A stretch of 6,346 nucleotides of DNA from JBBECJ01 sp041751795 (GCA_041751795.1 JBGSWU010000153.1:1-6346); one strand, 5' to 3'. Shown: positions 1 to 5,997, counted from the stretch's first letter. Notes: a model not told the origin generated them from the sequence alone. Made by a program: numbers and translations.

Positions 1-85
1 GGATCAGGACAACCGGTTCTCCGGCTCCAGATCGCCGGTAGTGCAGGCTTGCACCATCGACATCGACCCAGTTCCGCTCGATCAC
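1..85 (-). CDS. Second alpha/beta hydrolase, N-terminal fragment (cut by window edge)
   Basis: Reading the minus strand from a GTG at 85-83 gives 28 uninterrupted codons to the window edge. The protein starts MIERNWVDVDGASLHY and continues to GEPVVLI. This is the usual opening of an alpha/beta-hydrolase fold enzyme: a first beta hairpin, a Gly-rich turn, then the hydrophobic strand leading to the oxyanion HG motif. The next base on this strand is C, which fits a following His codon. The GTG overlaps the TGA stop of the upstream hydrolase (sequence GTGA, 4-nt overlap), so the two are probably translated together. A purine-rich GGCAGGG just upstream may help initiation. The catalytic residues lie outside the window, so substrate and subfamily cannot be called. 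The reading frame and the overlap are seen directly; the family is inferred from a short stretch. Confidence 0.7.
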   Translation of the reverse strand, partial: MIERNWVDVDGASLHYRRSGAGEPVVLI

Positions 86-906
86 CCTGCCTGCAATTCC
101 GTATCTCGGAGAAACTGCTCGATCTCTTGCACCAGCGCATCGGGCGACGTGTAGTTCACCGCATGCGCTGCGCCGGGGACCACCGCCATCTTCCCGCTCC
201 GGGTGAGACCTGCCAGCGTCTCAATCCACTCTTGAGGTGCGATTGGATCGTGTTCGCCGCGCATCACGAGGACTGGCATGTGGAGAAGTGGCAGTTTGTC
301 CTCGATGTGATCGTCGAGCATGTAGCGTGCCGTCTTCCATTGCCAGCGCAGACCGAAGTCCAGGTAATCACGGGCCTGAATCAGCCACAGGGAAAACGGC
401 TCGTGGCGCAGATCCCGGATAAGTCTCCGGATGTGCTGGTGGAGCGTTCGTGCCTTCGCATCGGCGGTTGGGCCGATCAGGATGGCATGGCTGACCAGTT
501 CGGGATATCGCCGCGCAAGTTCAGCGATGATCTGACATCCAAACGAATTGCAGACGAATACGGCCCGGTCAATCTTCTGCCTTCCCAGCCACGTCGCGAG
601 GAATTCGGCCAGTTCGGGGATCGTTTTCACCCGGGCTGGTTCGGCGCTCATCCCGTAGCCGGGCAGGTCGGGGGCGAACACTGGGTAGTGTCCGGCCAGT
701 CGTTCGGCTGTTGGCAGCATGTAGCGGCTGGACACAGCGAAGCCGTGTATGAGGACCATGGTCGGGGCGTCGGTCGGCGCTGGCCTGGCGCTGACAACCG
801 CTCGGCAGCGAAGGTTGTCGATCGTCGTCCAGACACTGGCAAGCGCTGGAGCGCTGCTGCGACGTGGATTGTGTGGATTGTCATTACTCGCTCGATCGTT
901 TCTCAT
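82..906 (-). CDS. Alpha/beta-hydrolase fold enzyme, 274 aa
   Basis: Probable serine hydrolase (esterase, lipase-like or C-C hydrolase type) of the alpha/beta-hydrolase superfamily; the substrate is unknown. Counting from the chosen ATG at 906-904, the oxyanion-hole motif LIHGF is at about residues 52-56, and DLPGYGMS follows the next strand. The nucleophile elbow is VCNSFGCQ with Ser121, the acid is Asp220 in RGEHDP, and the catalytic His248 is in PGAAHAV, so the triad is complete. The elbow reads C-N-S-F-G instead of the classical G-x-S-x-G. A small residue there is tolerated in the family. A longer open frame runs to 1020, but its extra 38 residues would cover the start of selB on the other strand and look non-coding, so the internal ATG is preferred. 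There is no signal peptide, so it is probably cytoplasmic. No Shine-Dalgarno is seen before the ATG. It overlaps the next hydrolase gene by 4 nt and is divergent from selB. Confidence 0.9.
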   Translation of the reverse strand: MRNDRASNDNPHNPRRSSAPALASVWTTIDNLRCRAVVSARPAPTDAPTMVLIHGFAVSSRYMLPTAERLAGHYPVFAPDLPGYGMSAEPARVKTIPELAEFLATWLGRQKIDRAVFVCNSFGCQIIAELARRYPELVSHAILIGPTADAKARTLHQHIRRLIRDLRHEPFSLWLIQARDYLDFGLRWQWKTARYMLDDHIEDKLPLLHMPVLVMRGEHDPIAPQEWIETLAGLTRSGKMAVVPGAAHAVNYTSPDALVQEIEQFLRDTELQAG

Positions 907-912
907 GTTTTC

Positions 913-918
913 GATATA
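913..918 (-). promoter_or_regulatory. Possible -10 box for the hydrolase pair, implying a leaderless mRNA
   Basis: On the minus strand TATATC (918 to 913) is followed by GAAAAC and then the ATG at 906. It matches 4 of 6 positions of the -10 consensus and lacks the final T. Transcription starting about 7 nt downstream would begin at or next to the ATG. This agrees with the absence of a ribosome binding site. No convincing -35 box is present. This is a weak call based on position. Confidence 0.3.
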
Positions 919-921
919 GCA

Positions 922-936
922 CGCTGGACGCCAGCG
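922..936. promoter_or_regulatory. Inverted repeat CGCTGG-ACG-CCAGCG, candidate operator in the divergent promoter region
   Basis: A perfect 6-bp inverted repeat with a 3-bp centre lies between the presumed starts of the hydrolase and selB transcripts. It covers roughly -45 to -31 relative to the expected selB start, where a -35 box would sit, and it is just upstream of the possible hydrolase -10. A regulator bound here could affect both directions. The symmetry is seen directly. The operator role is inferred, since a 12-bp match can occur by chance in GC-rich DNA. Confidence 0.35.
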
Positions 937-951
937 AGGCCACCCGTCGGT

Positions 952-960
952 TGCTATACT
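952..960 (+). promoter_or_regulatory. Extended -10 promoter for selB
   Basis: The sequence TGCTATACT combines the extended -10 motif TGn with TATACT (955-960), which matches 5 of 6 consensus positions. There is no recognisable -35 box at 16-18 bp, which is common for extended -10 promoters. Transcription would begin near 967, leaving a leader of about 28 nt to the ATG at 995 or 13 nt to the GTG at 980. Confidence 0.55.
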
Positions 961-994
961 CAATCGCGCCGCCCGGCTTGTGAAAATGGACGAT

Positions 995-2944
995 ATGGCA
1001 ACCGCACGCACGACCACCACGGATCAGTCACACCCCGCGAGTTCTGGCGCCCAGCCGACCTGGGTCGTCGGTACGGCTGGACACGTCGACCACGGAAAAT
1101 CGACACTCGTCAAAGCCCTGACCGGAACCGATCCCGACCGGCTCCGTGAGGAGCAGGAACGGGAAATGACGATCGACCTCGGCTTCGCCTGGCTGGAACT
1201 TCCGGGCGGGATGAGCGTGTCCGTCGTCGATGTTCCGGGTCATGAGCGATTCATCAAGAACATGCTGGCTGGCGTCGGTGGGATCGACGCGGCGATGCTC
1301 GTCATCGCTGCTGACGAAGGGCCGATGCCGCAGACGTCAGAACATCTCGCAATTCTCGACCTGCTTGAGATCGAACGCGGCATCGTCGTTCTCACCAAGC
1401 GTGACCTCGTTGATGACGAGTGGCTGGAACTGGTTGGGGAGGAAACCCGCGAGCGGCTGTCCGGCACTGCTCTCGCCGAGGCACCGATTATCGCCGTCTC
1501 ATCAACCACCCGCGCTGGGCTGGACGAATTGAAGTCGGCGTTGTCGGCGATCCTTTCAGCTATGCCGGAGCGCATCGACACCGGAAAGCCGCGCCTGCCG
1601 ATAGACCGTGCCTTCACCGTCGCGGGGTTCGGAACGGTTGTCACCGGAACGCTGCTCGGTGGTGCACTCGAGGTTGGCCAGGAGGTTGAGCTTCTGCCAG
1701 ATGGTGTTCGAGCCCGGGTGCGCGGCATTCAAAGCCATGGCCGGAAAAGCGATCGTGGCTTGCCGGGGGCGCGAACTGCCGTCAACCTCTCAGGGATCGA
1801 GCGCGATGTCATCGCTCGTGGCGATGTGCTGACGACACCAGGCTGGCTGGAGCCGACAACGATTCTCGATGTCCGGCTGCGCCTCGTCGGCGATGCACCG
1901 GGTGCGCTTGAGCAGAACGATCCGATCGACCTGTTCATCGGCGCTGCGGAATCGCTCGGCAACGTGACCCTCCTCGATGCGGAGCGGCTGCTGCCAGGTG
2001 AGGAAGGTTGGGTCCAGATTCGGCTTGCCCAGGCAGTCGCGACCGCTGCAGGGGACCGCTTCATCATCCGCCAGCCATCACCGAGCATCACCATCGGCGG
2101 TGGGCGCGTCATCGATCCGCACCCGCGTCGCCATCGCCGCTTTCGCAGCGACGTCATTCAGGCGCTCGAAACGAAGGCTACCGGGACGCCCGGCGAACGG
2201 CTGCTTGAGGTGCTGGCTTCCGGGCCCGCTGAGTTGCGCGCCATCGCCGAGCGGCTGGAACTGGATCTGAACGCCTCGCGCGCACTCGTGGACGAAGCGA
2301 TACATTCAGGCGATGTCGTGGCACTTGGCACGGAAGTCAGCGGGCCACTTGCACTGAACCGGTTGCTTGCGCGGGCGGATTGGGTCGATCGAGGGCAAGG
2401 TGCCGTGACGTCATTGCTCGCAGATTTTCACACGCGCCAGCCATTGCGCCGGGGAATGGCGAAGGAAGAAGTCAAGAACCGCGTTAACCTGTCAGGTCGC
2501 TCTGCTGATGCTCTCCTCCAGACGCTCGTCGCCCGTGATGCTGTCACTGATTTCGGGAGCTTGCTGGCGTTGCCTGGTCACCAGATCAGTCTGACCGCGC
2601 CACAGCAGGCCGCTGCCGAACGATTTGTTGCGGCGCTCGCTGAGAACCCGAATTCACCTCCGGCAGCAGACGGCTTTGGCGTCACACCCGATCTCCTGGC
2701 TGCGATGGCCGACCTCGGCCAGATCGTGCGCTTGCCGGACAACATCGTCTTCGGCGCGAGCCAACTCGCGGAGATCCAGCGTGAGACACTGCGATTGATC
2801 GATGAGGATGACAGCCTGACCCTCGCCCAGTTCCGCGACCACTTCGGTAGTAGCCGCAAATATGCGCAGGCCGTCCTCGAATACTTCGATCAGCAGCGCG
2901 TGACCCGTCGGGTCGGTGATGCACGCGTTCGAGGTAGCGGCTGA
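995..2944 (+). CDS. selB: Selenocysteine-specific translation elongation factor SelB
   Basis: SelB is the GTPase that carries selenocysteinyl-tRNA to the ribosome and recodes UGA at an mRNA SECIS hairpin; it acts in the cytoplasm. Counting from the ATG at 995 (649 aa), the GTPase motifs are G1 GHVDHGKS at 29-36, G2 Thr59 in EMTIDLGF, G3 DVPGHE at 79-84, G4 TKRD at 134-137 and G5 near Ser169-Ser170. TIDLG after the switch Thr and T instead of N in G4 are typical of SelB rather than EF-Tu. RLPIDRAFTVAGFGTVVTGT (about 200-219) opens the EF-Tu-like domain 2. The C-terminal half fits the winged-helix repeats that bind SECIS RNA, ending in the SelB-type block SSRKYA...LEYFD...VTRRVGD (617-643). The length is close to known SelB proteins (about 610-640). 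The start is uncertain: GTG 980 and ATG 986 are in frame, and only a weak GGA lies before 995. The N-terminus carries about 25 extra polar Thr/Ser-rich residues before the GTPase core. It overlaps the following gene by 1 nt. Confidence 0.96.
   Translation: MATARTTTTDQSHPASSGAQPTWVVGTAGHVDHGKSTLVKALTGTDPDRLREEQEREMTIDLGFAWLELPGGMSVSVVDVPGHERFIKNMLAGVGGIDAAMLVIAADEGPMPQTSEHLAILDLLEIERGIVVLTKRDLVDDEWLELVGEETRERLSGTALAEAPIIAVSSTTRAGLDELKSALSAILSAMPERIDTGKPRLPIDRAFTVAGFGTVVTGTLLGGALEVGQEVELLPDGVRARVRGIQSHGRKSDRGLPGARTAVNLSGIERDVIARGDVLTTPGWLEPTTILDVRLRLVGDAPGALEQNDPIDLFIGAAESLGNVTLLDAERLLPGEEGWVQIRLAQAVATAAGDRFIIRQPSPSITIGGGRVIDPHPRRHRRFRSDVIQALETKATGTPGERLLEVLASGPAELRAIAERLELDLNASRALVDEAIHSGDVVALGTEVSGPLALNRLLARADWVDRGQGAVTSLLADFHTRQPLRRGMAKEEVKNRVNLSGRSADALLQTLVARDAVTDFGSLLALPGHQISLTAPQQAAAERFVAALAENPNSPPAADGFGVTPDLLAAMADLGQIVRLPDNIVFGASQLAEIQRETLRLIDEDDSLTLAQFRDHFGSSRKYAQAVLEYFDQQRVTRRVGDARVRGSG
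2931..2935 (+). promoter_or_regulatory. Ribosome binding site of the PIG-L gene, inside the end of selB
   Basis: GAGGT lies 8 nt before the ATG at 2944, within the last codons of selB. It supports initiation at that ATG and independent or coupled reinitiation after SelB translation. Confidence 0.6.
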
Positions 2945-3717
2945 TGCCGAGCCGGTCGATCGTCTTTGTCGCCCCGCATCCGGATGATGTCGCTTTGTCC
3001 TGCGGAGGGATGGTTGCGCTTGCAGCCCGTGACGGCGCCCCGTCGATCGTGACTATCTTCGCGGGGCAACCGGCTGGGAATGTCAGCGAGTTCGCACGAT
3101 TTCAGCATGAGCGCTGGGGCCTTGAAGACGAATCGGTTGCGACACAGCGCCGGGCTGAGGATACGTCGGCCGCCGCTGCCCTCGGCGATCGCGTCACGCA
3201 GGTGTGGCTCGAACATCTCGACGCGATCTATCGTAATCCCGACTATTCCTCCGAAGATGCCTTGTTTGGCAAAATGCTCGAACCGGACCTGTCGATGATT
3301 GACGGACTCGTCGATGAACTCGCAGCCGTCAATGCCGATGAATACGTCGTTCCTCTCGCTGCAGGTAACCATGTCGATCATCAACTGGTTTTCCGCGCCG
3401 GACGCAGATTGGCGGCGCGTGGCGCAGGGGTCTGGGCGTATGCCGACGTGCCATACGTCATTGGCAATGCAAAAGCCGTGACCGACCGTCTGGCACGCGG
3501 CACGGTTCGTGAGGCGCGCGTGACCTATCTGGACGACGACGCTTTCGACCGAAAGTGGCGCGCAGTCGCATGTTATCCGACGCAGATCCCCGTCCTGTTC
3601 CGCGACCTCGGTGATCCCCGCGCGAGTCTGGATGGGTACGCTCACGATGTTGGCGGTGGCCGACGTGCCGAAGTCTCATGGCGTGTGCTGCCATCACCTC
3701 GTTCGCGCAGAGGGTGA
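2944..3717 (+). CDS. PIG-L/LmbE-family zinc-dependent deacetylase, 257 aa
   Basis: Predicted metal-dependent de-N-acetylase of the PIG-L/LmbE superfamily, whose members remove acetyl groups from N-acetylglucosamine-containing molecules (GlcNAc-PI, mycothiol or bacillithiol precursors, antibiotics). The substrate here is unknown. Visible motifs are the N-terminal strand ending in APHPDD (His12, Asp14, Asp15), followed by GG at 21-22; the helix QRRAED at about 68-73; GNHVDH with His143 and His146; the late YADVPYV segment (166-172); and KWRAVACYPTQ near the C-terminus. By analogy with MshB, His12, Asp15 and His146 should bind zinc and Asp14 should act as general base. There is no signal peptide or membrane segment, and the length is normal for the family. 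Its ATG shares one base with the selB stop (TGATG), so it is probably in the selB operon. No chemical connection with selenium metabolism is evident, and co-location may only be shared transcription. No rho-independent terminator is visible after it. Confidence 0.92.
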   Translation: MPSRSIVFVAPHPDDVALSCGGMVALAARDGAPSIVTIFAGQPAGNVSEFARFQHERWGLEDESVATQRRAEDTSAAAALGDRVTQVWLEHLDAIYRNPDYSSEDALFGKMLEPDLSMIDGLVDELAAVNADEYVVPLAAGNHVDHQLVFRAGRRLAARGAGVWAYADVPYVIGNAKAVTDRLARGTVREARVTYLDDDAFDRKWRAVACYPTQIPVLFRDLGDPRASLDGYAHDVGGGRRAEVSWRVLPSPRSRRG

Positions 3718-3789
3718 CCTGCGGCGATAGTGCGCGGCTTTGGGACTGATGGACCAGATTCAGCGACTGTTCACCCGGAACCTGCCGCG

Positions 3790-3795
3790 TATACT
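3790..3795 (+). promoter_or_regulatory. -10 box for the J-domain/LRR gene pair
   Basis: TATACT in the 104-bp gap after the PIG-L gene matches 5 of 6 consensus positions. It is followed by CGAT, closely resembling the selB box (TATACTCGAT against TATACTCAAT). A start near 3802 gives a leader of about 20 nt. The best -35 candidate, CTGTTC at 3767-3772 with 17-bp spacing, is poor. The rest of the gap holds no terminator or convincing gene. Confidence 0.45.
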
Positions 3796-3821
3796 CGATT
3801 GATGATGTACAGCGGGTTCCT

Positions 3822-4709
3822 ATGTACGGACGTGTTCCCGATCGGGGAAGGCACATCGCCTGGATGACTGGCCGCAACCTCTCGCCTGCCCTCGATCCGG
3901 CAACGATGGAGGAATCTCAACTCCGTGCGCGGATTGATAGCCTGCGCGAAGAGCTGGCTGTCGCTGTCGCTGACCTCGAACAACTCCGAATGGCGTTGAC
4001 GACGTTCGAGTCGCGTTACGACGCGCGGATCGGCGTGTTGATGGTCGAGGTTGACCGGACCGAGCTGGAAATCGCCGTACTGCGACGGCGAATTGCCGCG
4101 CTTCAGGAATCGCTGGACGCATGGCAACACGTCGAGGCGACGATTGAACGTGAGTTCGCTGCGGAGCGCGAACGTGTTGAAGCCGAGGCGAATGAAGCAT
4201 CCGGCGCACGAAAACGGGTTGAGGAACTCCCTCCCCTGCCTGAGCCCGAGGTCGCTGTCGCGATCAGGACCCAGTATCGAAAACTTGCCAGGAAGTTCCA
4301 CCCTGATGTTGCGGTCGGTGACGAGCAACGCGAGCGGCACGAGCGGGTCATGCGACGGATCAATGTCGCCATGGAAATGAATGATCTCGGCACGCTGCTC
4401 GACCTTGAGCTCGAGTTGCCGGACGCTGACATGTCGATTCCCGGCCCGACCCGTGGTGCGCGGATCGCCTGGTCCACGGCGGAGATCGCACGGCTGGAAA
4501 CGGCGCTGTCGAAACGGATTGGTGAAGTCGCCGCGTTGCGTTCGACCAGCCTCCACGAACTTTGGCAACGAGTCGAGCGCGATCGTGCGACTCTCGACCG
4601 CCTCGAATCTGAGTTGCGGACTGAACTGGCGACGGCGCGGATGGAACATCATGCGCTGTCGCGCCAGTATGACGACCTCGTTCGCCGCGCAACGGGCGGC
4701 GCTGGATGA
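3822..4709 (+). CDS. Coiled-coil protein with a degenerate J-domain (HPD motif), 295 aa
   Basis: Probably a J-domain co-chaperone-like protein that could stimulate an Hsp70 (DnaK) ATPase; its actual partner is unknown. From the ATG at 3822, residues 30-125 are a charged heptad-rich coiled coil, followed by a Pro-rich linker LPPLPEPE (136-143). A J-like segment at about 147-192 contains helix II YRKLARKF, the HPD at 160-162 and a helix III-like stretch (HERVMRRINVAMEMNDL). Helix I of a standard J-domain is not apparent. A second coiled coil covers about 218-292. I recall a bacterial family with this coiled coil, J motif, then N-x-A-Y-x-x-x-D-L layout; the Tyr is Met here. There is no signal peptide, membrane segment, G/F region or zinc-finger domain, so this is not DnaJ itself. 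The start is uncertain: ATG codons at 3864 and 3906 are in frame and no ribosome site is strong. The gene overlaps the LRR gene by 4 nt (ATGA). Confidence 0.85.
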   Translation: MYGRVPDRGRHIAWMTGRNLSPALDPATMEESQLRARIDSLREELAVAVADLEQLRMALTTFESRYDARIGVLMVEVDRTELEIAVLRRRIAALQESLDAWQHVEATIEREFAAERERVEAEANEASGARKRVEELPPLPEPEVAVAIRTQYRKLARKFHPDVAVGDEQRERHERVMRRINVAMEMNDLGTLLDLELELPDADMSIPGPTRGARIAWSTAEIARLETALSKRIGEVAALRSTSLHELWQRVERDRATLDRLESELRTELATARMEHHALSRQYDDLVRRATGGAG

Positions 4710-5923
4710 CCGAACAGCGCGGACTGGATCGCACCAGCCGGTCTGGGATTGTCCTGTCCAGCGATCACGCGAATCCACGCGTTGTCCGTGGCCTTGCCCG
4801 ACTCGCAGGCGAACGCGTCAATGGCCTCAACGCCTCTGACATCGCGGATGGGTACGATGCGACGTTTCCCGAGGATCGCTCACTGGGCGTGTTGTTCGCG
4901 ATGGATGATGCGGGTCGCTGGATTCCCGTGAGTGAAGCACGTGGCTGTGTCCGTGTGCCAACGCGCCGGTTCCTACGTTTCGAGAATGGGTCGCTGCCGC
5001 TGACGTCGTCCGATCTGTTGACTCTTGAGCCGCTGGCGCTGTTGCGCGATGTCCGGCTGACCGGCAAGGAGATTTCGGACGATGGCCTGACATCATTTGC
5101 GGGTCATCGAGGGTTGCGAATCCTTGGGTTGCTTTACACAGCGACGACGGAATCAGGTCTTGCCACGGTTGCTGGCTACGGCACGCTCCACGAACTCGAT
5201 CTGCGTGCCACCCAGATTACGTCAACTGGCATTCGCTGCCTGCTTGAACTCGCGGATCTTCAATCGCTCGCCATCGCCCATTCACGCCTCCGAGCGTCGG
5301 ACGTGGCCGAGATCGTCGAACTGCAACAACTTCGCCGACTCAGTCTTCACGACGCGAGTCTGGATGACTCCGCATCGAAACCCGTGACGGGATTAGCCGA
5401 GTTACGCTCGCTCGATCTGTCCCGCAACCGCATCACCGACGCAGGGGTACGTCCGCTTGCCCGGTTGGCGCGTCTGCGGAGACTCAATCTTGGTGTGACG
5501 TCGATCACTGATCGCGCAATCCATGATCTCGCGGCGATCGATCGCCTGACTCATCTCGATCTGCACCGAACCGCGTTGACTGATAGCGGCCTTCGATACT
5601 TACGGGAGCTTGCCGATCTCAGTCATCTGGATCTCAGTCAGACCAGCATTACCGACGATGGCCTCAAGCATCTCGCCGCGTTTAGACGCCTGCGTTCACT
5701 CAGCCTGGGTGGAACACGAATCACTACTGCTGGGCTGGCCGTTATGGCGCACCTGCCGGGAATCAGGACGCTCGACCTGTCGAGTACACCGATCGATGAT
5801 GACGCGATTCCCCATCTTGAACATCTGAAACATCTCGAACAACTCTCGATTCACGGCTCCTACGTGACCCGCGATGGCATCAGCCGCCTGCACGAACGGC
5901 TTCCAAACCTCATGTTCGCCTGA
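4706..5923 (+). CDS. Leucine-rich-repeat protein, 405 aa, twelve 24-residue repeats
   Basis: Cytoplasmic LRR protein; it is probably a protein-binding scaffold and no enzymatic motif is seen. Residues 1-112 form a polar N-terminal region I do not recognise, with a hydrophobic strand-like segment LGVLFAMDDAGRWIPV at 60-75. Residues 113-400 are twelve LRRs, each beginning LxxLxL, with T-x-I-T-D-x-G-L in the better-conserved copies, followed by a short end NLMFA. Repeats 4 and 5 (185-232) are the most divergent. The ITDxGL type is, to my knowledge, frequent in Planctomycetes and scattered in other bacteria. There is no N-terminal signal peptide, transmembrane helix or LPxTG anchor, which separates it from surface internalins. 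The start ATG overlaps the stop of the J-domain gene (ATGA) and has no good Shine-Dalgarno of its own, so translation is probably coupled. Function is unknown; the strong link is to the J-domain partner. Confidence 0.9.
   Translation: MTEQRGLDRTSRSGIVLSSDHANPRVVRGLARLAGERVNGLNASDIADGYDATFPEDRSLGVLFAMDDAGRWIPVSEARGCVRVPTRRFLRFENGSLPLTSSDLLTLEPLALLRDVRLTGKEISDDGLTSFAGHRGLRILGLLYTATTESGLATVAGYGTLHELDLRATQITSTGIRCLLELADLQSLAIAHSRLRASDVAEIVELQQLRRLSLHDASLDDSASKPVTGLAELRSLDLSRNRITDAGVRPLARLARLRRLNLGVTSITDRAIHDLAAIDRLTHLDLHRTALTDSGLRYLRELADLSHLDLSQTSITDDGLKHLAAFRRLRSLSLGGTRITTAGLAVMAHLPGIRTLDLSSTPIDDDAIPHLEHLKHLEQLSIHGSYVTRDGISRLHERLPNLMFA
5042..5905 (+). repeat. LRR-coding array, 12 units of 72 nt
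   Basis: Twelve consecutive units of 72 nt (24 codons) are in perfect register without any insertion or deletion, covering residues 113-400 of the LRR protein. The units are clearly diverged at the DNA level, so this is an old amplification kept by structural selection and not a recent tandem duplication. One local exception is an 11-bp direct repeat GATCTCAGTCA at 5615-5625 and 5630-5640. Confidence 0.9.
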
Positions 5924-5971
5924 TGCTTGCGAGTGCCACCGTCCGGGTTTCCCACAATCCGCCAAACACGT

Positions 5972-5977
5972 TATAGT
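5972..5977 (+). promoter_or_regulatory. -10 box for the GAF-domain gene
   Basis: TATAGT in the 86-bp gap after the LRR gene matches 5 of 6 positions of the -10 consensus. A start near 5984 leaves a leader of about 26 nt that includes a good Shine-Dalgarno. A weak -35 candidate, TTTCCC (5948-5953), has 18-bp spacing. No hairpin followed by a T-run, which would terminate the LRR transcript, is seen in the gap. Confidence 0.5.
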
Positions 5978-5997
5978 GTCGTCAACCGTGCCAACCC

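Noticed and set aside
907..1020. N-terminal extension of the hydrolase to the ATG at 1020
   Set aside because: The 38 extra residues look non-coding and would run across the divergent promoter region and the first codons of selB. The ATG at 906 gives a normal family length.
49..1149. Long plus-strand open frame (366 codons) across the hydrolase and the start of selB
   Set aside because: It lies antisense to a hydrolase with an intact catalytic triad and then overlaps the SelB GTPase core in another frame. The translation is rich in Arg, His and Trp with no recognisable domain, as expected for a GC-rich shadow frame.
2890..3645. Minus-strand open frame (251 codons) opposite the PIG-L gene
   Set aside because: The plus strand encodes all PIG-L motifs in order; the antisense product has no family features.
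3769..3781. GTTC-ACCCG-GAAC inverted repeat near the J-domain gene promoter
   Set aside because: Four-base arms with a five-base spacer are too short to separate from chance.
3749..3802. Seventeen-codon open frame in the gap before the J-domain gene
   Set aside because: It spans the -10 box, has no good ribosome site and could easily arise by chance.
3715..3870. UGA readthrough of the PIG-L gene as selenocysteine, since the frame stays open for about 50 codons
   Set aside because: The C-terminus before the stop is a natural end for the family, no SECIS-like hairpin is apparent just after the TGA, and the extension would cross a promoter and the next gene's start.
3771..4778. Long minus-strand open frame (335 codons) opposite the J-domain gene
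   Set aside because: It is antisense to the coiled-coil/J-domain gene, covers its promoter and shows no domain or ribosome site. The plus-strand protein has clear heptads and an HPD motif.
5945..5953. GGGTTTCCC as a terminator stem after the LRR gene
   Set aside because: The stem is only 3 bp with no T-run, so it is not a credible rho-independent terminator.
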